From Rebecca billardiae RCC1528 (Eukaryota; Haptophyta): a DNA stretch of 64,000 bases. Where the stretch lies: contig OZ251250.1 in NCBI GenBank assembly GCA_965240325.2, forward strand, positions 930,001 to 994,000, in the 5' to 3' direction. The position numbers and the translations under genes were made by a program. Below are positions 54,553 to 64,000 of this stretch, piece by piece (position 1 is the first letter of the stretch; the number at the start of each line of letters is the position of its first letter). Below the pieces are notes generated by a model. It saw only the letters and a list, made by a program, of their open reading frames with translations. It was not told where the DNA came from and did not search any database.

Positions 54553-56746
54553 GCTCAGTGGGGATGGGGGTGGACTGCGAGCGCTCGGCTGCGCCCGCAC
54601 CCGCCGCGTCGTCCTCGCCGCGCCTTCGCTCCCTCGCGCGCAGCACGAGCGCGGCCGCGCCCGCGCTCCCCAGGAGCACCGCCCACGCGAGGGCGGTGCC
54701 CACCTGGCCGCAGCAGCCGCGCGCGCCCGCGTCGGGGCGGCTGAGCACGGCAAAGCGCGCGGCCAGCGGCGCGTCCACGCGCACGCGCACGGCGTCGGCG
54801 CCGACGCTGGCGCCCCCGCCGCCATCACCGCCCCCGGGCGGCTGCGCCGGCCCCCCGGACTCCCCCCGCCGCGTCCGGTCCGGCGTCGCCGCCTCGAAGT
54901 TGAGCCTCGGCGGCGCGCTCGCCGCCAGCGTCAGGTCGAGCTGGTGACGTGGGTATTTCTGGGTCAGGCCGGGCACGCCCCACGGCGCGTAGGTGGCGGT
55001 GGTGAGGAGGGCGAAGAGCGCGGCCGAGCCCGACGAGCCGGGCGGGGCGCCGCCGCCGAGCAGCGGCGCCGGCGCGCCGGGCGTGCCCGCGCCCGCGCCG
55101 CGCGCCGGCGGCGAGGGCGGCGGGTGCGGGTGCGGCGGCGGCTGCCGCGCCGCCGAGCGCCGCCGCCGCTCGCGCAGCGCACGCGCGGCGCGCGGCGGCG
55201 GCGGCGCGGCGCGCGGCGGGCCCCGCTGCGCCAACGCCCGGCGCCGGCGCACGCCGGCGCACGCCGCCCCGCCCTGCCCGCGCTCGGGCGCGGCGGCCAC
55301 GCTCGGCGCCGCCGCCGCCGCGGCGGCGGGCCCGGCCGCTCCCGTGTGCGCCGGCACCAGCACAACCCCGGGGCGGTGGGGCGGGCGCAGCGCGTGCGAG
55401 CCGTCCCGGAGCAGGGTGAGCGCGAGCTCGCCGCGCTCGAAGAGCGCGGCGAAGAGCGCGTCGACCAGCCCGGACGAGACCACCGCCTCGTACTGCCGCC
55501 GCAGCGGCGGCCGCGCCGCCGCGCGGCCGCTGCCGTCCGCGCGCGCCGGCAGCGGCGGCACGCCCCAGCCGCGCACGGCCGGCGCGCGCGGGTCCGAGGG
55601 CGGCGTGTCCGCGGCGAGGCGCGCGTGGAAGGGGAGCTCGAGGTACGCCGCGCCGCCGGCCTCCTCGCGCGGCAGCACCGCGGGCTCCGCCGCCGGCGCG
55701 AGCACGAGCGTCAGACCCGCCGCCACGGGCACGCGCAGCCGTCCGCGCGCGCCGAGCGCGGCGCTCGCGGCGCCGAGCTGCGCGCGCAGCCCGTCGCAGA
55801 GCGCCGCCTGGATGGCGGCGGAGAGGTGGTCGTCCCACGTCTGCAGCAGGAGCGCGGTGGTGGCCTCGGCGACGCGCGCGAACACCGAGCCCGCTGCGGC
55901 CCCCGCCCCGCTCCCCCCGCCGCCCCCCGCCGGCCCCGCCGAGACGGCGATCTTTGAGCCATCGACCGCGCAGCTGCCCAGGGAGAGGGACAGGCAGGGC
56001 GGCGCGCGCTCCGCGGCCGCGTCGGGGGTGAGGGCGGGGTCGGCGGCGCACGCCGGGCGGCGCGAGAGCTCGACGCTCACGCGCGCGGGCACGCCCGTCC
56101 CCTGCGCGTGCACGCGCGCCGAGTGCTCCCCCAGGCTGCCGCCGCCCATCGCGGCCGGCGCGCGCAACGAGACGGTGGCGGTGGCCGAGCAATTAAAGCT
56201 GAGCGCGCCCGCGGACGCGGCGAGGGTGCGCGGCGGCTCGAAGGCGATGTCGAGCGGGCCGTCGAGCGCGATCGTCGCGCACCTCGCCCCGTGCACGCGC
56301 CAGTCCTCGCCCTGCGCCAGCGGCTCCGGGAACGGCGCGCGCTGCACCGCGCGCAGGCTGGCGTGCGCGAGCGAGTCGGCCGCGTGCGCGAGCGCATCCT
56401 CGCGCAGGAAGAGGGCGACGGTGGTGCGGTCGGTGCGGGAGGCGGGGCCGGCGGGCGACGTGCCGTTCGGCCAGTGCACGTCCGTCGGCGCGCTCGACGG
56501 CGTCGCCCGCGGCCGCACGCCCACGCTCACGGCCGAGCCCAGCATGGCCGCCGCCGCGAGCAGCGCCGCCGCCGCGCACGCGCAGAGGGCGCAGGCGCGC
56601 GTGCAGCCCGCGCGGCGGGCGGCGCGCGCGGCGCGGGCGGGAGGGCCGGGCTCGCCCATCGCGGCCGCGTCGGCGCCCAGCAGCGGCCGCGCCGCCAGCT
56701 CGAGCGCGCGCAGCGGGGCGTCGCCGTCGGCTGGCGCCGTGGCCAT
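53618..56746 (-). CDS. BPI/TULIP-like lipid-binding membrane protein
   Basis: 1042 residues from ATG 56746. A membrane or signal-anchor segment at about 46-70 (CAAAALLAAAAMLGSAVSV) is followed by a luminal part with predicted N-glycosylation sites and a BPI-like unit: TTALLLQTWDDHLSAAIQAA, YLELPFHARL, and SSGLVDALFAALFERGELAL, like the region of BPI where two helices cap a barrel. Two further membrane segments lie near residues 692 and 807. The C-terminal unit has SVLARYTLSAANDVLAAGYE followed by LPAVQARVRLSEGSALEV, resembling the BPI2 phrase N-x-x-L-x-x-G-x-x-LP. The role would be lipid binding or transfer at a membrane, by family analogy. The assignment rests on pattern similarity. The Arg/Pro-rich part near 55080-55330 may be an unspliced intron. 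It shares a divergent promoter with the 2OG oxygenase. Confidence 0.55.
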
Positions 56747-56974
56747 GCGGCGTCGGTGAGCGGGCAGCGGGTGCCAGCACCCGCGCCGCCGCGGCCGGTC
56801 CGGGCAACGAAATGCGCCCGGAGCGGAGCGGCCCAGCTGGCGGCGGCAGGGCGGGCCCAAATAATCACAATGGCGGTGCCCATGATGGCACCGCCTCTCA
56901 GTGCGGTTGGGGCCGTACGGCAAGCGCATGGGAGTACCGGTGGTGTGCTCGGCGTGGTGAAAGAGCGCGCGCGC
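56747..56974. promoter_or_regulatory. Bidirectional promoter with GGGCCCAAAT motif
   Basis: 228 bases between two divergent start codons. 56853-56864 reads CGGGCCCAAATA, followed by AATGGCGG. A matching element in the opposite orientation, GATTTGGGCCCGC, precedes nicastrin (about 62831-62843). The TGGGCC core is a known plant site II-type element. An earlier in-frame ATG for the plus-strand gene lies at 56870. Confidence 0.5.
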
Positions 56975-58193
56975 ATGGTCGCCACTGCCAGCCCAGGGGG
57001 CTGGAGGGTGGGCGACCGTCTTCGCGGAGCTCTGCTGCCGCGTCTGCCGCGTCTGCTGCTGCTGCTGCTGCCGCTGGTGACGTGCGATGGGAAGCGCGGC
57101 CGCGACTTTGCTGGACTGGGCACACTGCTGCTGTCGCAATCCCACCCGGCGGGCGTGGAGAGCGCGTGCGCCCCAGATGGGAGATGGACGGACGCGTCTA
57201 TTCGGCAGGAGTTCGCGGGGGCGCTCCACAAGATCGGCAGCGCGCCAGTGCAGAGGCAGCCGTTCCCGCACATCGAGGTGCCCACGCTCTTCTCCGGCTG
57301 CTTCTACGCCGACCTGCTGCGCGAGCTGCCGCAGAAGAGCTCGTACGAGTGCGCCGGCTACCCGGGCACGTACGCGGCGTATGCGGTACACGCGCTCGAT
57401 CCCGCGCTCGGCGCGCGGCCCTCTTGGGCGGCGCCGCTCCGCGTGCCGGCTGAGTGCTGCCGCCCGCCCCCGGAGCGGTGCTCCCAGGGGGCGCTGTGCC
57501 GCCTGCAGCCCGCGGTGCAGCTGCACACGCCGAATGCTTCCGGCACGGGCCACACCATCAAGCTGTCGCACTTGGCGCAGGCGGCCTCCGTGCGCAGCGC
57601 GTCGCCCCTGTGGGTGGATGCAGCTCTTCCGGCTGGCGCACTCGCGGAACTTCACGCGGCTGCTGGTGGAGAGGTTCAGCCTGCCCGACGGGGATGGCAT
57701 CCCGGCGTGGAAGCGCAAGCTCGTGGCGAGGAAAGGAGGCAGCGCTGCGCTGCGCAACTCCGCAGCGCTCCGCATCGACCCCGAGTACTACCACCTCGCG
57801 CCGCACGTCGACGCGGTTGCCAAGATCGTCACGTGGCACTTCCACCCGCTGGACGGCGCGCTCGCCACGCGGCGCGCAGGGACGCTCTTCTACCGCCCGC
57901 GGCCCGAGCTGGCGGGCAAGTTCGAGGTGGACAACTCGACCGATACGAAAGGGTGGTTCATGTACGAGTACTTCGAGCCGGTCAAGGAGATGCGCGTGCT
58001 GCCCAACTCCTTCTTTGCCTTCGCACCCAACAGCAGGTCGTGGCACGGCGCGGCGGTCGACCCGAGCCAGTTGCGCGGCGCGCCGCCAGACGCGCGGCGC
58101 AATTTCCTTGGCTTTGTGACGTCCAAAGGGCGCGAGGGCCTCCACCACTTCGGGTTCGGCGACCAGTCAGCCGAAGCCTTCTGGCTGCCTTAG
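56975..58193 (+). CDS. Secretory-pathway 2-oxoglutarate/Fe(II) oxygenase, with a 1-nt frame break
   Basis: Prolyl-4-hydroxylase-like dioxygenase. From ATG 56975: a hydrophobic leader (RLPRLLLLLLPLV), QPFPHIEVPTLFSGCFYADL (typical N-terminal core), then after the break LFRLAHSRNFTRLLVERF, the iron site HVD at about 57808 (LAPHVDAVAKIVTW), HFHP, and the distal SWHG at about 58043 (FFAFAPNSRSWHGA) with following Arg residues for 2-oxoglutarate. The two halves are in different frames and join at 57611-57618 if one G of TGGGTGG is skipped, giving about 405 residues. A 34-base GT-AG interval there (to GCAG 57623) also restores the frame but is too short for a usual intron. A sequencing error is most likely. 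Substrate is unknown. Confidence 0.7.
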
Positions 58194-58302
58194 TATGCGC
58201 GCGCGAAACGCTTAAAATATTATTATAATAGTAGTATATATATATATATATGTAATCTATAATGCATTTATTATTTTTGTTATTATTATTATAATAAACT
58301 AT

Positions 58303-58567
58303 ATTGTTATTGTTATTATTGTTATTATTGTTATTATTGTTATTACTGTTATTATTGTTATTATTGTTATTATTGTTATTATTGTTATTATTGTTATTAT
58401 TGTTATTATTGTTATTATTGTTATTATTGTTATTATTGTTATTATTGTTATTATTGTTATTATTGTTATTATTGTTATTATTGTTATTATTGTTATTATT
58501 GTTATTATTGTTATTATTGTTATTGTTATTATTGTTATTATTGTTATTATTGTTATTATTGTTATTA

Positions 58568-58605
<38 letters not shown>
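58303..58605. repeat. TTATTATTG microsatellite
   Basis: About 300 bases of the 9-base unit TTATTATTG with occasional interruptions, ending in a pure (TTA) run from about 58568. The surrounding 58200-58300 is AT-rich with a (TA) run. The all-Leu frame across it is a repeat artefact. Confidence 0.95.
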
Positions 58606-58607
<2 letters not shown>

Positions 58608-58933
58608 AAGCCGTTTCGATGCCTTTTCGCGACGACGACGACGAGTCTAGCGTCGTCAGTCTGTACTCAATAAGTACTCATTCTATGATTTAACGACACG
58701 CGCACAGCAGGTAGGACGACGCGGTTCTCCTTATTCCTGATTCGTCGGCGGCAGTGCCCGATCGTCGACACGAAGTCGGCGTTGGTGGCAGAGCATAGCC
58801 TGCACCGCGATCGTAAAGCTTGAGCGCGGCCTTGAGCTGCTGAAGCGCGATCCACCTGCGCTGCGCGGCTCGCATGGACCTGCTGTGCCCCGAGCAAGGG
58901 CGAAAGTGCAGGTCCGGATGTCAGCTGGCAGTC

Positions 58934-59359
58934 TCAGCCGCGGGTAGCAGCTGGTCGTACCTGCCCCGTGCTCCCCGGGCGGTCGCGTACGCGCTTGCTG
59001 CTCGAGCCAGCTGGCTGGCTGGCGGCGGCTGGCGCTGCGGCGTCGTCCAGGGTGCGCTTTGCCCGCTGCGGCGACGCCTCCTCGTCGTCCAAGTCATCGC
59101 CCGGGGGCGAGTCTCGGTCATCGTGGAGGGGGGCAGCAGGGGCTGGCGTGGGCGTTGCAGCGGTCGGCGCCAGGCGCGCCGCCTTGCGCGCCTGGCGTTC
59201 CTTGACGGCGCGGCTCGCCGAGGAGCGACGGCTCGATGGAGAACGAATCCGTCGGCCCTCGGCGTCGCGCCGTTGCCCGCGCTTCCCACGCCGGGGCTTC
59301 TTCTTCCGCTTCTGAGAGTGCTGCTGCTCGTCGTTTGCCTGCAGCACCTCAGCGTCCAT
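58934..59359 (-). CDS. Basic low-complexity hypothetical protein (141 aa)
   Basis: I do not recognise it. From ATG 59359: MDAEVLQANDEQQHSQKRKK, a Lys/Arg cluster that would serve as a nuclear signal (KRKKKPRRGKRGQRR), a basic helix (SRAVKERQARKAARL), an acidic patch (DDRDSPPGDDLDDEE) and a Ser/Arg tail. The frame is open upstream to 59512 but without coding character. Likely disordered and nucleic-acid-binding if real. Confidence 0.45.
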   Translation of the reverse strand: MDAEVLQANDEQQHSQKRKKKPRRGKRGQRRDAEGRRIRSPSSRRSSASRAVKERQARKAARLAPTAATPTPAPAAPLHDDRDSPPGDDLDDEEASPQRAKRTLDDAAAPAAASQPAGSSSKRVRDRPGSTGQVRPAATRG

Positions 59360-59951
59360 GCCCTGCGGCGACGGGCGGGCGAACCGGCGGGGCTGGCTTG
59401 CGCGCTGCGTGCTGGGCGGTCGGCGGGGGAGCACGAGTAGGCGCGCCACGGCCTCCCTTGCGCCGCCGGCTGCCACCGGCGGGGGTTCCCTGTGGAGAAG
59501 CAAGGCCTGCATCCGTCACGGCCGTCGGCCACCGAGCCACAGTTCGCGTCAGACACGCGCCACCTGGCAGAGTGGCGGGCCCTGGCAGGGTGAGCTTCGC
59601 CATATGCTGCGTGAGAGCCCATCTTTGGCGGTGCGCTTCTCTATACGACTACGTCATACGCACGTCCGGCGGTCGTAGAGGCGCAGCACGCCGTCCGATA
59701 GCCCCTGCTCAGGCAAGGCGGTCGCGTCGAGCATGACTCGTGGGTGTCACGTGGCCATCGTCCGGAGTGAACTGACATCGGGGCCGGCCCACTGCGCTCA
59801 ATATGATTGGATGGAACGTTCTGCCGTCCTGACGGCGACGGCCGGGCGCGGCGCCGGCGCGGCGCGGCCCGGGCCCAGCCTGCGTCTCGGCCGGCTCGAG
59901 CCGACGAGCAGCACCCCGGTCCCCGCACGCCCCGCGCGCACGAGAGCCTGA
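59360..59951. other. No gene recognised
   Basis: Overlapping GC-rich frames with no motif, including minus 59349-59603. It holds the 3' flank of nicastrin and the 5' flank of the basic hypothetical gene. Confidence 0.4.
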
Positions 59952-60459
59952 TCACGCCACGCCGAGCACGCCCGCGGCCGCGCGGCGCGCCGTCGTGACC
60001 GCCGCAAACGCGGCGGCGGCCGCCGCGACGCCGGCACCGAGGAGCGCCGCGCCCTCCTTGGCCGACGCCCGGAACTCCCACAGCGTGGCGGAGAGGGTGC
60101 CCCAGTACGGCTCGCTCCAGTTGGGCAACGACGGGTCGACCACCTTCCACACGCCCGGGAGGGCTGCGCCCGGCGCGCGCGCGCGACCCGGCGCGGGCGC
60201 GCGGTGAGCGCCGTCGTGAGCGCGGCCGCGGCGGCGCGGCGTGGCGCTTGGCGCTTGGCGCTTGGCGCTTGGCGCTTGGCGCTTGGCGCTTGGCGCTTGG
60301 AGCTTGGCGCGCACCGTCATCGTCCGACTCTGCCGCCGGGTCGCGCGGCGCGATGCCCACGCTGAACGCGTCGTGCGTGTACACGGGCGCGCGCACGCAC
60401 GCGCCGCGCACGCACAGCGCGTCCGGCTGCGCCTTGGCGCAAACGGCGTCGGTCTCACA

Positions 60460-60510
<51 letters not shown>

Positions 60511-62759
60511 AGCGCCGCTCAGGGTGGCGGCGAGGAGGCGGCGCAGGAAGAGGGCGGTGGGCGCGATGGAGGGCGGGCTGCCCGGGCGCGAGACGTAGAG
60601 CCCGGTGTAGTGCGACGTGAGCACGCCTGCGCGCGCGCACGGCGCGGGCGCGGGGCGGGCGCAGCAGCAGCGGCGGCGGCGGGCAGGGCGCGTGGGCGGC
60701 GTGGCGGCGCGTGCGGCGGCGGCGCGGCGCGCAGCGCGCGGCCGCGCGCGCGCTGGCGCCGCGGCGTGCTGCGGCGCTGCGCACCCTTCACGCCGAGCTC
60801 CTTGGCGAGCGGGCAGCTCGAGCCGCGCCCCTCACCCTCCGCCGCGCCCGCCGCGCCCTGCGGCAGCAGGCAGCGCACCAGCGCCGCCACCAGGCCGCAG
60901 TCAACTGCCGACGAGCCGCCGCCGCCGCCAGCGCCGCCGCCCGCGCCGCCGCCCGCGCCGCCGCCCGCGCCGCCGCCCGCGCCACCGCCCGCGGACGCGG
61001 CGTGAACGGGCGGGCGGAGCGCGGCGGCGACGTCCTCGGGGCGTGCGCCCGCGAGCAGCAGCGCCGCGCGCGCCGCCGTGTCCGACGCGTTGCACAGGCA
61101 CTCCACGCACAGCCCGCTCTCGTCGTCCGCGTACGCCCCGAGCGCGCCGTTCGCCTCCGCCACGTCGCCCTCGTACTCGGCGAGGGCGAGGGCGGCGCCC
61201 TGGAGGGGAGGCGCGGCGGCGAGGGCGGCGGCGGAGGTTGCCTCGGAGGCGAAGGCGAGCGCGGGCGAGGAGGGCGGCAGGCCGACCACCGACGACGGCG
61301 CGAGCTTCAGCCCGTGCACCGTCGCGCCCGCGCGCGCCATCGCCTCCGCACTCAGCGCCGCGAGCGCGGCGGCCGCGTGCGCGCGCGTCGCGCCGGGCGC
61401 GCTCGGCGCCCAGCGGTGCGCGTGCAGGTAGGGTGTGTGCTGCCCGCGCGCCGCGCCGAGCGTCTCGAGCCCGAGCACCGCGCGGAACGGCCGCGCCTCC
61501 TCCGAGCCCTCCTCCCCGCCGCCGCGCTGCCTCAGCACCGACTCGAAGGCGCCGGAGGAGCGGCGCGGCGCGGCGCACGGCGGCCGCCACCCGCCGCCCG
61601 GCGCGGCGCCGCCGCCTCCGGCACCGCGCGCGTCGCCCTCCGCCGGCGGCGCGGGGCGCTGTGCGCAGCGGAAGGTGGTCATGTCGCGCGCGAGGCGCGT
61701 CGAGCCGAGCTGCCCGTACGCCTCGCCGTGGAACAGCGCGAACGCCAGCTGCGAGTGCACGCCGCCGCCGCCGCCGCCGCCGGCCGCCGCGTCCGCCGCC
61801 GGCCGCAGCACCGCCTGGGCCGCCGGCTGGGCGAGTGCAGCGACGGCGCCGACGAGCGCGATCGCGCCCGAGACGGCGGCCAGCGCGCCCGGCGCCGCGC
61901 CCTCGTGGAAGAAGGACGCGGCGTCGAGCGGCGCGGCGAGCAGCACCAGCGGCGCCGCCGGGCGCGCGCGGCCCGCGCCGCCGCCCGCGCCGCCGCCGCC
62001 GCCCGCGCCGGCGGCGGCATCGGCGGGCTCGGAGGCGGCGGCCGAGGGCTCGGGCGGGAGCAGCCCCCAGACCGACTGGCCGCCGAGCGGCTCGCACGTG
62101 CCGGCGGGCAGGCACTCGGCGGCGGAGCCGCGCGCGCGCATCGCGTACCGCAGCTCGACGAGCGGCGCGTGCGCGAGCGGCACCGAGCCGGCGCGCGCGG
62201 GCGCGGCCGCGCCGCCGCGGCCGCGCCGCGCGGCCGCGGCCGCGAGCGCGCGCACGTGCGCCGTGTCTGCCGGGCTGAGCAGCACGATGGGGAAGCGGAA
62301 CTCGCGCTCGACGAGGGCGTCGCCCGACGGGTTCCACGCGTGCCCGCGCGCGTCCACCGCCGCCGACGCGTGCGAGCTCACGAACGGCCGCTGCTCGGCG
62401 GAGGCGCCCTCCGGCGGCGCGTCGCGCGCTACCAGCACCGCCGCCAGCCGCTCGGCGAGCGCGGCGCTGAGCTTGTCGAGGGTGCTGGCGGAGAAGGCGC
62501 GCGCGGGGAGGAGGAGTGCGCGCGGCTCGCCCCACCCGTGCGCCGCGCGCGCCAGCGCCGCCAGCTCGCCGTCCGCCAGCTCGGCGCCGACGTCGGCTGC
62601 GAGCACGTGCAGCGGCGCGCGCACGCCGCCGTGCGGCGTGGCGCAGCCGACCTGCGCGGTGGAGTTGAGCAGGCGGACGCACGGCGTGGCGTCGAGCACG
62701 CGCGACGGTGCCGCGCCGAGCGCCGCGCCCAGCAGCGCGAGCCCGAGCGCGCCCGCCAT
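59952..62759 (-). CDS. NCSTN: Nicastrin, gamma-secretase subunit, three exons
   Basis: The substrate-docking glycoprotein of gamma-secretase, with presenilin, APH-1 and PEN-2. Exons (minus): 62759-60785, 60626-60315, 60163-59952; donors GTGCGC, acceptors CGCAG; 832 residues. A signal peptide (about 1-18) precedes TPCVRLLNSTAQVGCATPHG, the N-terminal nicastrin hallmark. Later come NPSGDALVEREFRFPIVLLS, QSVWGLLPP, LVLLAAPLDAASFFHEGAAP (about 275), and LFHGEAYGQLGSTR (about 345), which aligns with the animal FFQGETFDYIGS: the Glu is kept but DYIGS is changed to GQLGS. Exon 2 carries TSHYTGLY and a Cys cluster (CETDAVC...CVRGACV) then YTHDAFSVG; exon 3 has VVDPSLPNWSEPYWG and the C-terminal membrane helix (about 799-832). 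Ala/Gly linkers are longer than in animals. Confidence 0.92.
60244..60306. repeat. 7-bp minisatellite GCGCTTG, about nine units
   Basis: Eight exact and one variant copy of GCGCTTG. It lies inside intron 2 of nicastrin (60164-60314). Because 7 is not a multiple of 3, unit gain or loss would shift a frame if this were exon, which supports it being intronic. Confidence 0.9.
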
Positions 62760-63069
62760 CGCGAGGTGCCGCGCGCGGGGCGGCCGAGCGGGGCAGCGAG
62801 CGAGGGGGGCGGCGGCCCTCGTCGCGCGCGCTGATTTGGGCCCGCGCCGCCATTTTCAATTTTCAAAGGGTCAAATAAACTCATCGTCATCAATAAAGAA
62901 TCATTTTGATGACGACCATGATTTTCTCGCGCGCGCTGCCGTCATGCCGTGCTCGGTGAGCCTGCGCGCCGCGGCCCTCGAGCCTGCCTCGACGGCTCAA
63001 GCTACATGCAGCGTGAGCGGCGGCGCAGCTGCAACGCTCGCGCTCCGCCCGCACGCCCGAGCCAACCGC
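62760..63069. promoter_or_regulatory. Nicastrin 5' region / GPHR 3' flank
   Basis: 310 bases between two minus-strand genes. About 62831-62843 reads GATTTGGGCCCGC, matching in inverse orientation the element at 56853. It is followed by the AT-rich stretch TTTTCAATTTTCAAAGGGTC and CGTCATCAATAAAGAATCA. Confidence 0.45.
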
Positions 63070-64000
63070 TCAGAGCGCCTTGTCGCGGTACGCGCCGCCG
63101 CCCACCACCGGCGAGCCCAGCCCGCCGCCCGCCGCCGCCGCGTACGCGCCGCCGCCCCCGTGGCCGTGCCTCTCGTTGGCGAGCGCGTGCACGCCCAGCA
63201 TGCCCATCGACAGCAGCGCGGAGGAGAGGAAGAGCGCGTCGAAGGCGCGGTGGTAGAAGGTGAAGTCGAGGCCCTCGCCCAGCGCCTGCGTGAGCAGCGC
63301 GCGGTACCGCGCCGGCAGCGCCATCCGCAGCAGCAGCGCCGACGCGATGAAGTACGCCCCCATCAACCAGGCCGTGCCCAGCGCCAACTGCTGCGCCCAC
63401 AGCGCGCCGCCGCCGCGCCCCGCAAACGCGCGCCGCAGCTGCTGCAGGAAGGAGCGCGTGGAGGAGACCATCAGCACCGTGACGAAGAGGAAGGAGAGCG
63501 CCTGCGACAGCCCGTCGTCCGCGCGCGCGCCCGCGCCCGCCGCGCCCGCCGAGCCACCGGCGGCGTCGGTGGCGCTCGGCTCGGCGCCGGCAGCGGCGGT
63601 GGCAGCCGCCGCGACGCCCGCCGCCGCCTCGGCCGCCGCCTCGAGCGCCGCCACCGCCGCCGCGCCGCCGCCCTGCACGGCTGCACTGCCCACGCCGCCG
63701 CCGCCGCCGGCGGCGGCGGCGGCGGCGGCGCCGCGGCCCAGCCCTCCCCCCAGCCTCCCCCTCAGCTCCGAGATGCGCGTCACCGCGTCCACGCCGGGCG
63801 CGCTCCGCCGCCACACGCCCAGCGCCGCGCGGCCCACGCGCACGGCGCACACCGCGGAGAATGCGTAGCTGAAGACCGCCATCGTGCGGCCGGCGGCGCT
63901 GTGCTGGAAGACGAGGCGCGCGGCCTCGGTGCGCACCTCGGCGAGGTCGGCGAACAGCGCGGCCGCCATCTCCGACAGCGTCGCGGCGTCCGCCTCCGCC
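63070..64000 (-). CDS. Golgi pH regulator / GPR89 family protein, partial
   Basis: The C-terminal part of a GPHR/GPR89 (plant GTG) protein. It is a multi-pass membrane protein of Golgi/ER with anion-channel activity reported for the animal protein. The frame runs off the right edge (upstream codons read AEADAATLSEMAAALFADLA), so the ATG at 63969 is internal. Conserved segments follow the family in order: LVFQHSAAGRTMAVFSYAFS, AVCAVRVGR, VDAVTRI, LSFLFVTVLMVSSTRSFLQQ (membrane), LGTAWLMGAYFIASALLLRM (membrane), ALPARYRALLTQALGEGLDF, TFYHRAFDALFLSSALLSMG (membrane). An Ala/Gly-rich insert of about 75 residues after the VTRI segment is unusual. Stop at 63070. Confidence 0.9.
   Translation of the reverse strand, partial: AEADAATLSEMAAALFADLAEVRTEAARLVFQHSAAGRTMAVFSYAFSAVCAVRVGRAALGVWRRSAPGVDAVTRISELRGRLGGGLGRGAAAAAAAGGGGGVGSAAVQGGGAAAVAALEAAAEAAAGVAAAATAAAGAEPSATDAAGGSAGAAGAGARADDGLSQALSFLFVTVLMVSSTRSFLQQLRRAFAGRGGGALWAQQLALGTAWLMGAYFIASALLLRMALPARYRALLTQALGEGLDFTFYHRAFDALFLSSALLSMGMLGVHALANERHGHGGGGAYAAAAGGGLGSPVVGGGAYRDKAL

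Noticed and set aside
58304-58693. 129-residue frame with about 100 consecutive Leu
   Set aside because: It is the TTATTATTG repeat read in frame; there is no promoter-proximal coding context and composition is explained by the microsatellite.

Overview
The window is nuclear DNA from a GC-rich, CpG-dense eukaryotic microalga. The gene content (nicastrin, GPHR/GPR89, a kinesin-14, R2R3-MYB, ketohexokinase), short GT-AG introns, EsV-1-7 repeat proteins and a Pro-rich wall-type glycoprotein fit a haptophyte or stramenopile-type alga. The GC-rich style and the frequent GTGCGC splice donors make me lean to a haptophyte-like genome, but that is inference. No rRNA, convincing tRNA, CRISPR array or bacterial operon structure is seen.

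Layout. 1-6.9 kb is gene-poor: a (TA)84 microsatellite, a 0.84-kb dispersed repeat, one acidic hypothetical protein, a MITE-like element and a 0.9-kb foldback. 6.9-26.2 kb is gene-dense: a two-domain fucosyltransferase-like type II membrane protein, a six-exon kinesin-14, a small unknown protein, a large possible SPD-2/CEP192-like protein, and, divergent from it, a 1445-residue R2R3-MYB with two extra helix-turn-helix repeats. 27-41 kb is an accessory region of lower GC: two EsV-1-7 repeat genes in opposite orientation flank an imperfect inverted duplication that carries two damaged copies of an unknown gene, plus minisatellites, decayed coding remnants, a second dispersed-repeat copy and a CpG-depleted block. 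42.2-45.6 kb holds a three-exon secreted Cys-rich/Pro-rich membrane glycoprotein and a divergent two-exon Cys/His protein. 45.6-53.5 kb is mixed: ketohexokinase, another foldback, a stand-alone GARP-type Myb and a stop-interrupted coiled-coil ORF. 53.6-64 kb is gene-dense again: a BPI/TULIP-like membrane protein divergent from a 2-oxoglutarate/Fe(II) oxygenase, a TTATTATTG microsatellite, a basic hypothetical protein, nicastrin (three exons) and the 3' part of GPHR running off the window.

There is no operon-like pathway. Several products belong to the secretory/endomembrane system (fucosyltransferase-like protein, 2OG oxygenase, HRGP, nicastrin, GPHR). I placed splice junctions in four genes by joining frames at GT-AG sites so that family motifs and reading phase are preserved. 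All other genes are modelled as single exons, and in such GC-rich DNA a stop-free frame alone is weak evidence, so long low-complexity stretches inside them could hide introns.
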